NCBI RefSeq assembly: GCF_900094735.1
Contig: NZ_FMBM01000002.1
Span: 2,108,001-2,172,000, forward strand
From: Saliniramus fredricksonii
GTDB taxonomy: Bacteria > Pseudomonadota > Alphaproteobacteria > Rhizobiales > Beijerinckiaceae
DNA: 64,000 bases
Direction: 5' to 3'
In this document: positions 1 through 9,810 of the stretch, in pieces
How the letters are laid out: each line of letters starts with the position of its first letter
How positions within the stretch are numbered: the first letter of the stretch is position 1
Translations under genes and position numbers: made by a program
The notes under the pieces: model-generated
The model's database searches: none
The model's input: the letters and a program-made list of their open reading frames with translations, nothing else
Told to the model about the DNA's origin: nothing

Positions 1-1287
1 GAGGGACTTGCCCCCCTGTTCGACCAGGTACTCGCCCATGTCCCCGAGGCCGAAGCCGAAAAGGGTCCCTTCCGCATGCTCGGCACCATCCTGGAGGCCA
101 ATCCCTTCCTCGGGCGCATCATCACCGGGCGCATTACCGCCGGCACGGTAAAGCCGAACCAGACGATCAAGGTGATCGGCCAGGACGGCAAGACCATCGA
201 GCAGGGCCGGGTCAGCAAGATCCTCGCCTTCCGCGGCATCGAGCGCCAGCCGATCGAGCTGGGCGAGCCGGGCGACATCGTCTCCATTGCAGGCCTGACC
301 AAGGGAACCGTGGCGGACACCTTCTGCGATCTCTCGGTCGAGCAGGCGATTCCCGCCCAGCCGATCGACCCGCCCACCGTCACCATGTCCTTCATCGTCA
401 ATGACAGCCCGCTCGCGGGCACCGAGGGCGACAAGGTGACGAGCCGCATGATCCGCGACCGCCTGATCAAGGAGGCGGAAGGCAATGTCACGCTCAAGAT
501 CGAGGAATCCGCCGACAAGGACAGCTTCTTCGTCTCGGGGCGCGGCGAATTGCAGCTCGCCATCCTGATCGAGACCATGCGCCGCGAGGGTTTCGAACTC
601 GCCGTCTCGCGCCCGCGCGTCGTCTTCAAGACGGACGCATCCACCGGCGAGCGGCTGGAGCCGATCGAGGAAGTCGTGATCGACGTCGACGAGGAACATG
701 CCGGCGTGGTCGTGCAGCGGATGTCCGAGCGCAAGGCCGACATGGTCGAGATGAAGCCTTCGGGTGGCAACCGCCAGCGCCTGGTCTTCTACGCGCCGAC
801 ACGCGGGCTGATCGGCTATCAGAGCGAGTTGATGACCGATACGCGCGGCACCGCCATCATGAACCGCCTGTTCAAGGCTTACGAGCCCTACAAGGGCGAG
901 ATTGCCGGGCGGCGCAACGGCGTCCTGATCTCCAACGATTCCGGCGAGGCGGTGGGCTATGCCCTGTGGAATCTGGAAGATCGCGGTCCGATGATGATCG
1001 AGCCGGGCTGGAAGGTCTATCAGGGCATGATCATCGGTGAGCATAACCGCGAAAACGATCTCGAAGTGAACGTGCTCAAGGGCAAGAAACTCTCCAACGT
1101 GCGCTCGACCGGCAAGGACGAGGCGGTGCGCCTGACGCCGCCGATCCGCATGACGCTCGAGCGTTCGCTCGCCTGGATCCAGGATGACGAACTCGTCGAG
1201 GTCACGCCGAAATCGATCCGCCTGCGCAAGGTGCTGCTCGATCCCACCGTGCGCAAGCGCGCCGACAAGAGCCGCGAAGTCGCCTGA
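1..1287 (+). CDS. typA: Ribosome-associated GTPase TypA/BipA (5'-truncated by the window)
   Basis: The reading frame is open from base 1, so the N-terminal GTPase domain lies outside the window and about 428 C-terminal residues are present; the full protein is usually about 600 residues. The retained part begins at the end of the G domain and covers the EF-Tu-like domain II (NPFLGRIITGRI), the EF-G-like domain III with the SGRGELQLAILIE stretch, the domain V-like fold (TRGLIGYQSELMTDTRG) and the TypA-specific C-terminal domain. TypA is a translational GTPase that acts on the ribosome in stress and cold adaptation and in late 50S assembly. It ends about 115 bp before the thioesterase gene on the same strand. 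The family assignment is secure. Confidence 0.95.
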   Translation, partial: EGLAPLFDQVLAHVPEAEAEKGPFRMLGTILEANPFLGRIITGRITAGTVKPNQTIKVIGQDGKTIEQGRVSKILAFRGIERQPIELGEPGDIVSIAGLTKGTVADTFCDLSVEQAIPAQPIDPPTVTMSFIVNDSPLAGTEGDKVTSRMIRDRLIKEAEGNVTLKIEESADKDSFFVSGRGELQLAILIETMRREGFELAVSRPRVVFKTDASTGERLEPIEEVVIDVDEEHAGVVVQRMSERKADMVEMKPSGGNRQRLVFYAPTRGLIGYQSELMTDTRGTAIMNRLFKAYEPYKGEIAGRRNGVLISNDSGEAVGYALWNLEDRGPMMIEPGWKVYQGMIIGEHNRENDLEVNVLKGKKLSNVRSTGKDEAVRLTPPIRMTLERSLAWIQDDELVEVTPKSIRLRKVLLDPTVRKRADKSREVA

Positions 1288-1403
1288 TCCGGCGCGCGCG
1301 AATGCGCATGGAACGGGCAGTGCCTTCGCGTTAGGGCGTTGGGCATGGTGTGACGCGGGCCACGCGTGATCGGGGAGCGAACAGCGATGAGCAGGTTCGA
1401 CCA

Positions 1404-1850
1404 ATGAATATGTTCGGCATGGATGACTGGCAGGCGCTGATTGCGGATGAACGCGTGCTCGTGACGCGCGACATCTTGCGCTACAACGACATGGACGATA
1501 ACGGCCATCTCAACAATTCGGTCTTCACCGTCCTGTGCGAATCGGGCCGGGTGGATTATTTCCGCAAGCGGGTGACCCCGCATCTGCCGGGCAATACCTT
1601 CTTCGTGATCGCGCGCATCGCCATCGACTTCAAGGCCGAGGCCTTCTATCCGGGGGAGGCGCTGACCGCGACCTGGCTCGAACATCTGGGCCGCTCGTCG
1701 CTGCGCGTGCGCCAGAAGATCATGAGCGCGGACAAGCTCGTTGCCGAGGCAGAAGGCGTCTGCGTGGTGATGGATCAGACCACGCGCAAACCCTTCCCCA
1801 TCCCCGACGCGACGCGCGCGGCGCTTGAGCCGCTTCTGCGCGAGGGCTGA
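1404..1850 (+). CDS. Hotdog-fold acyl-CoA thioesterase (4HBT family)
   Basis: The 148-residue product has the 4-hydroxybenzoyl-CoA thioesterase signature near residues 30-45 (RYNDMDDNGHLNNSVF): an acidic residue, then GHxNN, followed by a long hydrophobic helix, as in FadM/YbgC-type enzymes. These enzymes hydrolyse acyl-CoA thioesters in the cytosol; the chain-length preference cannot be read from sequence. The ATG at 1404 gives the normal family length. An in-frame extension upstream to about 1350 has no family-like sequence and was rejected. The gene follows typA on the same strand but after more than 100 bp, so it may have its own promoter. Confidence 0.8.
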   Translation: MNMFGMDDWQALIADERVLVTRDILRYNDMDDNGHLNNSVFTVLCESGRVDYFRKRVTPHLPGNTFFVIARIAIDFKAEAFYPGEALTATWLEHLGRSSLRVRQKIMSADKLVAEAEGVCVVMDQTTRKPFPIPDATRAALEPLLREG

Positions 1851-1869
1851 GCACATCGCGCAAAGCCGG

Positions 1870-2154
1870 TCAGCGGCTTCCCGCCCCGGTGGTCCGGTTG
1901 AAGGAAGGCGGATCGGAGGCCGGGAAGGTCTCTTCCAGCGCCTCGTCGACATCCTCCTCTGAGCGTCCGGGACGCCCCGCAATCGGTCCGGATTTCTCAT
2001 CGCGAGGCCGATCGGCGTTGTGACGCAGAGCTTCGTCCTTCACATCCTCATGCTTCTCACCCGCCGGAAGCGGTGCCGATTTCACCGGATCGGGCTTCTC
2101 CGAATCATGCGAATGCGGGGCGTTGGTTTCCGGGTCCGGTTTGTTCCAGGACAT
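1870..2154 (-). CDS. Small acidic hydrophilic protein with a C-terminal EETFPASDPPS motif
   Basis: The product has 94 residues, is very polar and Pro/Asp/Glu/Lys rich, and has no membrane segment or Cys. Near the C-terminus it carries the stretch DEALEETFPASDPPS, a motif I recognise from many uncharacterised small alphaproteobacterial proteins. The start at 2154 is preceded by a good GGAGG ribosome binding site; the longer frame up to 2253 lacks one. It is transcribed divergently from ltaE. The function is unknown; the composition suggests an intrinsically disordered, possibly stress-related protein, which is inference only. Confidence 0.7.
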   Translation of the reverse strand: MSWNKPDPETNAPHSHDSEKPDPVKSAPLPAGEKHEDVKDEALRHNADRPRDEKSGPIAGRPGRSEEDVDEALEETFPASDPPSFNRTTGAGSR

Positions 2155-2344
2155 GATGACCTCCGTTTCTGCCGCGCTGCGGCGTGTGAGGGTCAACGCG
2201 GCAGACGCGAAAAAGATCACCCTGCGGCACCATGATCTGCGGGAAACCCGCAAGCTTTCCCATTCGGCAATCGGTTCTCGCGGCTTGACGGGCGGGGTCG
2301 GGCCGGCTCACCTGACGCGGTGCCAATGACGAGGAACGATCACG

Positions 2345-3400
2345 ATGAATTTCGCCAGCGACAACATCATGGGGGCCAGCGAGCCCGTGCTGCGGGCCCT
2401 GGTCGAAGCCAATGCCGGACCGTTGCCGGCTTATGGCGACGATCCGCTGACGCAGGAGATCGAGGCACGGCTCGGTGCGATCTTCGAGCGCGAGGTCGCC
2501 GTCTTTCTCTGTGCGACCGGGACCGGCGCCAACGCGCTGGCACTCTCCGCGCTGGTACCGCCCTGGGGGCTGTGCGTCTGCCATCGCGAGGCGCATGTGA
2601 TCGACGATGAATGCGGTGCGCCGGAATTCTTCATGCATGCGGCCAAGCTCGCCGGACTGCCGGGCACGGGGGCAAAGCTCGCGCCGGAGACCCTGGAGAG
2701 CTGGCTGGCGGGTCTTTCATCCAGCGTCAAGCAGATGCCGCCGAAGGCGCTGAGTCTGTCGCAGCTGACCGAATGCGGCACGGCCTATGGCCGCGACGAG
2801 ATCGCCGCGCTCTCGGCGATCGCCCATCGCAACGGCATGAAGGTGCATATGGACGGGGCGCGTTTCGCCAATGCACTGGAAAGTCTGGGCTGCACGCCGG
2901 CCCAGATGACCTGGCAGGCGGGGATCGACGTGCTCACCTTCGGCGCCACCAAGAACGGCTGCCTCGCGGCGGAAGCCATCATCTTCTTCAATCCGCAGGA
3001 CGCGAAGGCGATGCCCTGGCTGCGCAAGCGCGGCGGGCATACCCTGTCCAAGGGCAGGCTGCTGGCCGCACAGTTCAAGGGCTATCTCGATGATGATCAC
3101 TGGCGCGACAATGCCCGTCACGCCAACGCCATGGCCGCCCGCCTCGCCGACGGGCTCACCGGGCAAGGCCTGCGTCTCGCCTGGCAGCGTGCGGGCAACG
3201 AGGTCTTCGTGGTCATGAAGCAGGCGCAGGCTGAGGCGTTGCGCGGGCAGGGCTGTGCCTTCCATCCCTGGACGGCGACGAATCTCGCCCCGGACGACGC
3301 GCTGGGCCCGGATGAAGGCATCTACCGGCTGGTCACGTCCTTCGCCACGCAGGAGGCCATGGTCGACCGCTTCCTCACGCTGGTCGACAGGACCATGTGA
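2345..3400 (+). CDS. ltaE: Low-specificity L-threonine aldolase
   Basis: This 351-residue PLP enzyme of the beta-eliminating lyase/aldolase family cleaves L-threonine or L-allo-threonine to glycine and acetaldehyde. The sequence opens with FASDN, has the His of REAHV (about residue 84) that stacks on PLP, the PLP-contacting Asp in HMDGAR (about residue 170) and the Schiff-base lysine in FGATKNG (about residue 203). Length and motif order match full-length family members. GAGGAAC eight bases before the ATG is a good ribosome binding site. It could also act as a phenylserine or beta-hydroxy amino acid aldolase, since substrate specificity in this family is broad. Glycine made here would feed one-carbon metabolism, consistent with the nearby metF-metH, but no operon link is visible. 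Confidence 0.9.
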   Translation: MNFASDNIMGASEPVLRALVEANAGPLPAYGDDPLTQEIEARLGAIFEREVAVFLCATGTGANALALSALVPPWGLCVCHREAHVIDDECGAPEFFMHAAKLAGLPGTGAKLAPETLESWLAGLSSSVKQMPPKALSLSQLTECGTAYGRDEIAALSAIAHRNGMKVHMDGARFANALESLGCTPAQMTWQAGIDVLTFGATKNGCLAAEAIIFFNPQDAKAMPWLRKRGGHTLSKGRLLAAQFKGYLDDDHWRDNARHANAMAARLADGLTGQGLRLAWQRAGNEVFVVMKQAQAEALRGQGCAFHPWTATNLAPDDALGPDEGIYRLVTSFATQEAMVDRFLTLVDRTM

Positions 3401-3460
3401 GCCGTTGCAAGGCGCGATTCGCCGCCATGACCGGCGAATCCGCATCGTTCGGAGACCGAT

Positions 3461-3604
3461 TCAGAGACTGCCGAGAAAGAAGGCGGCCACGCACAGGGCG
3501 GTGATCGAAGCAGCGAAGCCCATCGCGGCGCGCTTGAAGGACGGCGCCGGGCCGCTTCGCATACCGGCATTCGCCAGACTCATATCGTGATTGTTATGCT
3601 GCAT
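3461..3604 (-). CDS. Possible small single-pass membrane protein
   Basis: A 47-codon frame starts at 3604, or at 3583 for a 40-residue version. It ends in one clear hydrophobic helix (MGFAASITALCVAAFFLGSL) after a basic segment (PSFKRA). It lies convergent to ltaE in an otherwise unassigned stretch. The ribosome binding site is weak and I recognise no family. The sequence resembles the short one-helix proteins common in Hyphomicrobiales, but this is a marginal call and it may be non-coding. Confidence 0.35.
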   Translation of the reverse strand: MQHNNHDMSLANAGMRSGPAPSFKRAAMGFAASITALCVAAFFLGSL

Positions 3605-3793
3605 GACAATTCCGCTGACACCCGCCCGTCGAAGCCATCTGTCTCCAGACCGCATCCCTGCGGCCCTGCGATAGCCAATAGCGCAGGATTGGTAAATCAC
3701 CCGGTAACGGCTTTCCGATTCCTGATGCATCAAGGCAACACTCCGCAGCGTTCTTCAGTTCCGACATTCCCTCTTGATGCCCCGCTCGTTTTA

Positions 3794-3813
3794 ATATAAA
3801 GATATCTTTATAT
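3794..3813. promoter_or_regulatory. Perfect 20-bp palindrome, likely SahR-type operator
   Basis: ATATAAAGATATCTTTATAT is identical to its own reverse complement and stands out as a short AT-only-like block in GC-rich DNA. It lies 50-70 bp before the start of the ArsR-methyltransferase gene and the metF-metH genes behind it. ArsR-family dimers bind such palindromes, and SahR regulators of the methionine cycle are known to autoregulate from sites of this kind. The simplest reading is an operator overlapping the promoter of the sahR-metF-metH operon. Binding itself is inferred. Confidence 0.7.
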
Positions 3814-3862
3814 CTCAATCGCACCATGTCATCTCCCTGGGACGATATGGACGGAACGGTGG

Positions 3863-4879
3863 ATGATGCGGCCAGAACAGAACCTCTCGATGAACGAAGC
3901 GCTCGTCGCTCTGCGCGCGGCGGGAGAGGAAACGCGCCTGCGGATCCTCGCGCTGTTGTCTGCGGGGGAACTGTCCGTATCGGATCTCACCGACATTCTC
4001 GGGCAGTCGCAGCCGCGCATCTCGCGCCACCTCAAGCTGCTGGTCGAATCGGGTCTGGTCGAGCGCCACCGCGAAGGGGCCTGGGCCTTTTTCCGGCTCG
4101 CGGACAGGGCGACCGCGACGCAGCTTCTGCATCCGCTGCTTGATGCGCTCGACGGTGCCGACCGGCATGTCGCCGCCGACAAGGCACGGCTTCAGGCCAA
4201 GCGTCGTCAGCGCGCAGAAGCCGCGCAGGCCTATTTCGCACGCATCGCGCCGAAATGGGACGAACTGCGTTCGCTGCATGCGGCGGAAAGCGATGTCGAG
4301 AAAGCCGTCGCCGAGGTGATCGGCGAGAAGCCGGTTCTCAACCTGATCGATCTGGGCACCGGCACCGGGCGCATGCTCGGACGCCTCGCGCCCCTCGCCG
4401 CGCGGGCGGTCGGCCTCGATGCCAGCCACGCCATGCTTTCGGTGGCGCGCGCCAATCTGGAGAAGTCCGGCGTCGGGCGGGTCGAACTGCGCCAGGGTGA
4501 TATCCATGCACCCCCGGTGGAGGAAAACGCCTTCGATCTGGTGATCATCCATCAGGTCTTGCACTATCTCGACGATCCGGCCCGCGCCCTGCGCGAGGCG
4601 GCGCGTCTCGTGGCGCCGGGCGGGCGCATGCTGATCGTCGATTTCGCCCCCCACGGGCTCGAATTCCTCCGCGAGAAGCAGGCCCATCGCCGCCTCGGCT
4701 TCTCGCACGAACAGATCGGTGACTGGCTCGAGGAAGCCGGTCTCGATTGTACGCTCACCCGCGACCTGCCCCCGCCTGCGGGGATCAGGGATGCACTTAC
4801 CGTTTCAATCTGGCTCGGCCAGGACCGCCGCGTGCGGACTGACTGGCCCCTGCAATCAAAAAACAGAGAGGTCGCCTGA
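3863..4879 (+). CDS. ArsR-type regulator fused to a SAM-dependent methyltransferase domain, SahR-like
   Basis: The 338-residue protein has an N-terminal winged helix (about residues 15-90; LGQSQPRISRHLKLL is the recognition region) joined to a class I methyltransferase domain (about 115-325) with the SAM-binding motif DLGTGTGR (163-170) and an acidic residue after the next strand (VGLDAS). The HTH part has no cysteine, so it is not a metal-sensing ArsR. Its place directly before metF and metH matches SahR, the repressor that senses S-adenosylhomocysteine; the methyltransferase-like domain would be the sensor. Its stop overlaps the metF start (TGATG), so the two are translationally coupled. 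An alternative start lies at 3890. Whether the domain still methylates anything is unknown. Confidence 0.85.
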   Translation: MMRPEQNLSMNEALVALRAAGEETRLRILALLSAGELSVSDLTDILGQSQPRISRHLKLLVESGLVERHREGAWAFFRLADRATATQLLHPLLDALDGADRHVAADKARLQAKRRQRAEAAQAYFARIAPKWDELRSLHAAESDVEKAVAEVIGEKPVLNLIDLGTGTGRMLGRLAPLAARAVGLDASHAMLSVARANLEKSGVGRVELRQGDIHAPPVEENAFDLVIIHQVLHYLDDPARALREAARLVAPGGRMLIVDFAPHGLEFLREKQAHRRLGFSHEQIGDWLEEAGLDCTLTRDLPPPAGIRDALTVSIWLGQDRRVRTDWPLQSKNREVA

Positions 4880-5781
4880 TGCAAGCTCGCTCGCGCGCTA
4901 CCGACGGCACGCCGTTTCGTTCGGTTTCATTTGAATTCTTTCCGCCCAAGACGCCGGAAATGGAGGCGACCCTGTGGTCGTCCATCGAGCGTCTGGCTCC
5001 GCTCGGCCCGACTTTCGTCTCCGTGACCTACGGCGCCGGCGGCTCCACCCGCGAGCGCACGCACAACACCGTGTCGCGCATCGTCAAGGAAACGGATCTC
5101 AAGCCGGCAGCGCATCTCACCTGCGTCGCCGCCACGCGCGAAGACGTCGACGAGGTGGTCAAGGGTTATCACGATGCCGGCGTGCGCCATATCGTGGCCC
5201 TGCGCGGCGATCCGGTCGAGGGACCGGGTACGGCTTACGCGCCCCATCCGGGCGGCTATGCCACCTCCTGGGACCTGATCGATGGCATCAGCAGGATCGG
5301 CGATTTCGAGATCTCCGTCTCGGCCTATCCCGAGAAGCACCCCGATGCTGCGAGCCTTGATGCCGATATCGATGCGCTCAAGCGCAAGGTCGATGCCGGC
5401 GCGACGCGGGCGATCACGCAGTTCTTCTTCGATAACGAGCTGTATCTGCGTTATCTCGACAAGGTGCGCGCCAGGGGGATCGATATTCCGATCGTGCCGG
5501 GTATCGTGCCGGTGCAGAATTTCAAGCAGACGGCGAATTTCGCCAAACGCACCGGGGCGAGCGTGCCCGACTGGCTCGCCGCGCGATTCGAGGGACTCGA
5601 AGACGATGTGGCGACCCGCAAGCTCGTCGCGGCAGCCGTTGCGGCAGAGCAGGTCATCGGGCTGATCGACGAGGGGGTGGAGGATTTCCACTTCTATACG
5701 ATGAACCGGGCTGATCTCGTCTATGCCGTATGCCATCTGCTCGGCATGCGCCCCGATCAGCCCTTGCAGCACGCCGCGTAA
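4879..5781 (+). CDS. metF: Methylenetetrahydrofolate reductase
   Basis: This 300-residue FAD enzyme reduces 5,10-methylene-THF to 5-methyl-THF, the methyl donor for MetH two positions downstream in the pathway and next in the operon. Diagnostic features are SFEFFPPKTPEME near the N-terminus with the catalytic Glu, VTYGAGGS, the LRGDP loop and ITQFFFDN. The length equals the usual bacterial MetF. The start is fixed by the one-base TGATG overlap with the regulator gene and a GAGAGG ribosome binding site inside that gene. It lacks the C-terminal regulatory domain of eukaryotic MTHFR, as expected. Confidence 0.95.
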   Translation: MQARSRATDGTPFRSVSFEFFPPKTPEMEATLWSSIERLAPLGPTFVSVTYGAGGSTRERTHNTVSRIVKETDLKPAAHLTCVAATREDVDEVVKGYHDAGVRHIVALRGDPVEGPGTAYAPHPGGYATSWDLIDGISRIGDFEISVSAYPEKHPDAASLDADIDALKRKVDAGATRAITQFFFDNELYLRYLDKVRARGIDIPIVPGIVPVQNFKQTANFAKRTGASVPDWLAARFEGLEDDVATRKLVAAAVAAEQVIGLIDEGVEDFHFYTMNRADLVYAVCHLLGMRPDQPLQHAA

Positions 5782-5814
5782 GGCGCGCGACGCTCACACA
5801 TTCACGAAATGCAG

Positions 5815-5834
5815 CGGTCGGGCATGCCCGACCG
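5815..5834 (+). promoter_or_regulatory. Perfect 20-bp GC palindrome in the metF-metH spacer
   Basis: CGGTCGGGCATGCCCGACCG is self-complementary and sits 32 bases before the metH start. In RNA it would form a very stable stem with almost no loop, or an 8-bp stem with a 4-base loop. No T-run follows, so it is not a classic terminator. It could be a transcript-processing or stability element that sets the metF to metH ratio, or a protein-binding palindrome. It does not resemble the AT-rich operator in front of the operon. Confidence 0.5.
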
Positions 5835-5865
5835 TTCGCCGTAAAACAAACCGGGAAGAATTTTC

Positions 5866-8800
5866 ATGTCGCAGATCAAGCACGCCGATGGTCGAGAGGT
5901 CCGCAAAGCCCTGCGCGCGGCGGCGTCCGAGCGCATTCTGGTGCTGGACGGCGCCATGGGCACCGCCATTCAGGACAAGAAATTCTCCGAGGAGGATTTC
6001 CGCGTCGAGCGCTTCAAGGATCACGCGCATGACCAGAAGGGCAACAACGACCTTCTGATCCTGTCGCAGCCCGAGGCGATCCGCGACATCCACCTGGATT
6101 ACTTCCTCGCGGGCTCGGATATCGTCGAGACCAACACCTTCTCCGGCACGCGTATCGCCCAGGCCGATTACGGCATGGAGGAGATCGTCTACGAACTCAA
6201 TCTGGAAGGCGCGCGGGTTGCCCGCGCCGCTGCCGGGATCGCGCAGGAGAAGGATGGCCGCCGCCGCTTCGTCGCCGGCGCCATCGGCCCGACCAACCGG
6301 ACCCTGTCGATTTCGCCGGATGTGAACAATCCGGGCTTTCGCGCGGTCACTTTCGACGAAGTGCGCGATGCCTATGCCGAGCAGGTGCGCGGCCTCGTCG
6401 ATGGCGGCTCCGATCTGATCCTGATCGAGACCATCTTCGACACGCTCAACGCCAAGGCCGCGATCGTGGCGATCCGCCAGGTCTTCCAGGAGAAGGGCGT
6501 CGATCTGCCGATCATGATCTCCGGCACGATCACCGATCTGTCGGGCCGCACCCTGTCGGGCCAGACGCCGGAGGCCTTCTGGAATTCGGTGCGCCATGCC
6601 GATCCGTTCACCATCGGGCTCAATTGCGCGCTCGGCGCCAAGGAGATGCGCGGGCATATCGCCGAGCTTTCGCGCATCGCCGACACCTTCGTCTGCGCCT
6701 ATCCCAATGCGGGCCTGCCCAACGAATTCGGCCTCTATGACGAGCGCCCGGAAGCGACGGCGGGCATGCTCGCGGAATTCGCCGATGCGGGCCTGGTCAA
6801 CATCGTCGGCGGCTGCTGCGGCACCACGCCCGCTCATATCCGCGCCATCGCGGAGGCGGTTGCCGGCAAGAAGCCGCGCGAGATCGTCAAGCCCAAGACC
6901 TGGCTGCGCCTGTCAGGCCTCGAGCCCTTCACGCTCACGCCGGACATCCCCTTCGTCAATGTGGGCGAGCGCACCAACGTCACCGGCTCGGCGAAATTCC
7001 GCAAGCTGATCACCAATGGTGACTACGACACCGCTCTCGACGTCGCCCGCGACCAGGTCGCCAACGGCGCCCAGGTGATCGACGTCAACATGGATGAGGG
7101 CCTGCTCGATTCCGAGAAGGCCATGGTGGACTTCCTCAACCTCGCTGCCGCCGAGCCCGATATCTCGCGCGTTCCAGTGATGGTCGATTCATCCAAGTTC
7201 CACGTCATCGAAGCCGGCCTGAAATGCGTGCAGGGCAAGGCGATCGTGAATTCGATCTCGATGAAGGAAGGCGAGGAGGAATTCCTCAAGCACGCCCGCA
7301 TCTGCCGCGATTACGGGGCTGCGGTCGTGGTCATGGCCTTCGACGAGGAAGGCCAGGCCGATACGGCGGCGCGCAAGATCGAGATCTGCACCCGTGCCTA
7401 CAAGCTCCTGACCGAAGAGATCGGCTTCCCGCCGGAGGACATCATCTTCGACCCCAACGTCTTCGCCGTGGCGACGGGGATCGAGGAACACGACAATTAC
7501 GGCAACGACTTCATCGAGGCGACGCGCACCATCCGCGAGACCCTGCCGCATGCGCATATCTCCGGCGGCGTGTCGAACCTCTCCTTCTCCTTCCGCGGCA
7601 ACGAGCCCGTGCGCGAGGCGATGCACACCGTCTTCCTCTACCATGCCATCAAGGCGGGGATGGATATGGGCATCGTCAATGCCGGCCAGCTCGGGGTCTA
7701 CGAGAATCTCGATCCCGAGCTGCGTGAACTGTGCGAGGATGTCGTCCTCAACCGCCGCAGCGACGCGACCGAGCGGCTGCTCGATGCCGCTGCCCGCTTC
7801 AAGGGCGACGGCTCCGGCGCGGCGAAGGTGCAGGATCTCGAATGGCGCAAGCTGCCCGTCGAGAAGCGCCTCGAACATGCGCTCGTCAACGGCATCACGG
7901 AATTCGTCGTCGAGGATACCGAGGAAGCCCGCCAGAGCGCCGAGCGCCCGCTTCACGTGATCGAGGGGCCGCTGATGGCCGGCATGAACGTGGTCGGCGA
8001 TCTGTTCGGCGCCGGCAAGATGTTCCTGCCGCAGGTGGTGAAATCCGCCCGCGTGATGAAGCAGGCCGTGGCCCATCTGATGCCTTATATGGAGAAGGAA
8101 AAGGAAGAAGCCGGGCTTGATCAGCAATCAGCCGCCGGCAAGGTCCTGATGGCCACCGTCAAGGGCGACGTCCACGATATCGGCAAGAACATCGTCGGCG
8201 TCGTGCTCGCCTGCAACAATTACGAGGTCATCGATCTCGGCGTGATGGTGCCCACCGCCAAGATCCTCGACGAGGCCAAAAAGCACAATGTCGATGTGGT
8301 CGGCCTGTCGGGCCTGATCACGCCCTCCCTCGACGAGATGGTGAACGTCGCCGCCGAGATGGAACGCGAGGGCTTCGACATTCCGCTGCTGATCGGTGGC
8401 GCCACCACCAGCCGCGTGCATACGGCGGTGAAGATCCACCCGTCCTATAATCGCGGCCAGGCCATCTACGTCACCGATGCCAGCCGTGCAGTGGGTGTCG
8501 TCTCCAACCTGCTCTCGGAAGACCAGTGCAAGCCTTATATCGAGGGCATCAAGAAGGAATACGCCAAGGTCGCCGATGCGCATGCCCGCGCCGAGATGGA
8601 CAAGCAGCGCCTGCCATTGGCCAAGGCCCGCGCCAACCCGGTCAAGATCGACTGGAGCGGCTATGAGACGGTCAAGCCGAGCTTCTTCGGCCCGCGCGTG
8701 TTCCGCAGCTACGATGTTGCCGATCTCGTGCCCTATATCGACTGGACGCCCTTCTTCCAGACCTGGGAGCTGAAGGGGCGCTATCCCGATATCCTTCAGG

Positions 8801-9615
8801 ACGAGAAGCAGGGCGAGGTGGCGCGCCAGCTCTTCGACGATGCGCAGGAGATGCTCAGGAAGATCGTCGAGGAACGCTGGTTCAATCCCAAGGCCGTGAT
8901 CGGCTTCTGGCCGGCCAACAGCGTCGGCGACGATATCCGCCTCTACAAGGGCGAGAGCCGTGAGGAGACGCTGGCCACCTTCCACGGTCTGCGCCAGCAG
9001 CTCACCAAGCGTGGCGATCGTCCCAATGTCTGCATGTCGGACTTCGTCGCGCCGCAAGACAGCGGCGTGAAGGATTATGTCGGCGCCTTCGTCGTCACGG
9101 CCGGGCTCGAGGAAGTGCGCATCGCCGAGCGCTTTGAGCGCGCCAACGACGATTACGGTTCGATTCTCGTCAAGGCACTGGCCGACCGTATTGCCGAGGC
9201 CTTTGCCGAGCGCATGCATCAGCGCGTGCGCAAGGAATTCTGGGGCTATGCGCCGGACGAGACGCTCTCCAACGAGGAACTGATCACCGAGGGCTATGCC
9301 GGCATCCGCCCGGCTCCGGGCTATCCCGCCCAGCCCGATCACACCGAGAAGGACACGCTGTTCGAACTGCTCGACGCGCGAAAGAGCATCGGCGTGGAGC
9401 TCACCGAGAGCAAGGCCATGTGGCCGGGCTCCTCCGTCTCCGGCCTCTATATCGGCCATCCGGAATCGTATTATTTCGGCGTCGCCAAGGTCGAGCGCGA
9501 CCAGGTCGAGGATTATGCCATGCGCAAGGGCATGGATATCGAGGAGATGGAGCGCTGGCTGGCGCCGGTGCTCAACTACGATCCGGCCAATTACGTGAAG
9601 GCGGCAGCGGAGTAA
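5866..9615 (+). CDS. metH: Cobalamin-dependent methionine synthase
   Basis: All four modules are present in this 1249-residue enzyme. The homocysteine-binding barrel contains the zinc ligands (NCALGAKEM, then GGCCGTTP). The pterin-binding barrel begins around [13 protein letters not shown]. The cap and B12 domain has DVHDIGKN, in which the His (about residue 770) is the lower axial cobalt ligand. The C-terminal SAM-binding reactivation domain spans about 910-1249 and contains the [14 protein letters not shown] region. It transfers the methyl group of 5-methyl-THF to homocysteine through methylcobalamin. It is the last gene of the regulator-metF-metH operon and is followed by a strong terminator. 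It depends on cobalamin, for which four synthesis genes lie at 21-25 kb. Confidence 0.97.
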   Translation: MSQIKHADGREVRKALRAAASERILVLDGAMGTAIQDKKFSEEDFRVERFKDHAHDQKGNNDLLILSQPEAIRDIHLDYFLAGSDIVETNTFSGTRIAQADYGMEEIVYELNLEGARVARAAAGIAQEKDGRRRFVAGAIGPTNRTLSISPDVNNPGFRAVTFDEVRDAYAEQVRGLVDGGSDLILIETIFDTLNAKAAIVAIRQVFQEKGVDLPIMISGTITDLSGRTLSGQTPEAFWNSVRHADPFTIGLNCALGAKEMRGHIAELSRIADTFVCAYPNAGLPNEFGLYDERPEATAGMLAEFADAGLVNIVGGCCGTTPAHIRAIAEAVAGKKPREIVKPKTWLRLSGLEPFTLTPDIPFVNVGERTNVTGSAKFRKLITNGDYDTALDVARDQVANGAQVIDVNMDEGLLDSEKAMVDFLNLAAAEPDISRVPVMVDSSKFHVIEAGLKCVQGKAIVNSISMKEGEEEFLKHARICRDYGAAVVVMAFDEEGQADTAARKIEICTRAYKLLTEEIGFPPEDIIFDPNVFAVATGIEEHDNYGNDFIEATRTIRETLPHAHISGGVSNLSFSFRGNEPVREAMHTVFLYHAIKAGMDMGIVNAGQLGVYENLDPELRELCEDVVLNRRSDATERLLDAAARFKGDGSGAAKVQDLEWRKLPVEKRLEHALVNGITEFVVEDTEEARQSAERPLHVIEGPLMAGMNVVGDLFGAGKMFLPQVVKSARVMKQAVAHLMPYMEKEKEEAGLDQQSAAGKVLMATVKGDVHDIGKNIVGVVLACNNYEVIDLGVMVPTAKILDEAKKHNVDVVGLSGLITPSLDEMVNVAAEMEREGFDIPLLIGGATTSRVHTAVKIHPSYNRGQAIYVTDASRAVGVVSNLLSEDQCKPYIEGIKKEYAKVADAHARAEMDKQRLPLAKARANPVKIDWSGYETVKPSFFGPRVFRSYDVADLVPYIDWTPFFQTWELKGRYPDILQDEKQGEVARQLFDDAQEMLRKIVEERWFNPKAVIGFWPANSVGDDIRLYKGESREETLATFHGLRQQLTKRGDRPNVCMSDFVAPQDSGVKDYVGAFVVTAGLEEVRIAERFERANDDYGSILVKALADRIAEAFAERMHQRVRKEFWGYAPDETLSNEELITEGYAGIRPAPGYPAQPDHTEKDTLFELLDARKSIGVELTESKAMWPGSSVSGLYIGHPESYYFGVAKVERDQVEDYAMRKGMDIEEMERWLAPVLNYDPANYVKAAAE

Positions 9616-9645
9616 GCTGCGGCGTTTTCGACGAACACGAACAAG

Positions 9646-9672
9646 AGCGGCGCTTCCGGCGCCGCTTTTCTT
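9646..9672 (+). terminator. Rho-independent terminator after metH
   Basis: An 8-bp GC-rich stem (AGCGGCGC paired with GCGCCGCT) with a five-base loop is followed directly by TTTCTT. It lies about 30 bases after the metH stop and closes the methionine operon. Confidence 0.85.
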
Positions 9673-9810
9673 GATCAGGGGCGGTAGCGGCTTTCACGCG
9701 GGCGGCTCCGATTCCGTCTGCGCCCAGGCATCATCGTGCGATACCGGTGGTCAGGTCGCGCGACCCCCGCCAGCGAGAGGCACCCCGCCGCCTCGCACTG
9801 CCGGATCATC

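Noticed and set aside
2155-2344. General stress (EcfG-type) promoter before the small acidic protein
   Set aside because: I looked for GGAAC and CGTT with the right spacing on the minus strand and did not find a pair. A GGAAC near 2335 belongs to the ribosome binding site of ltaE.
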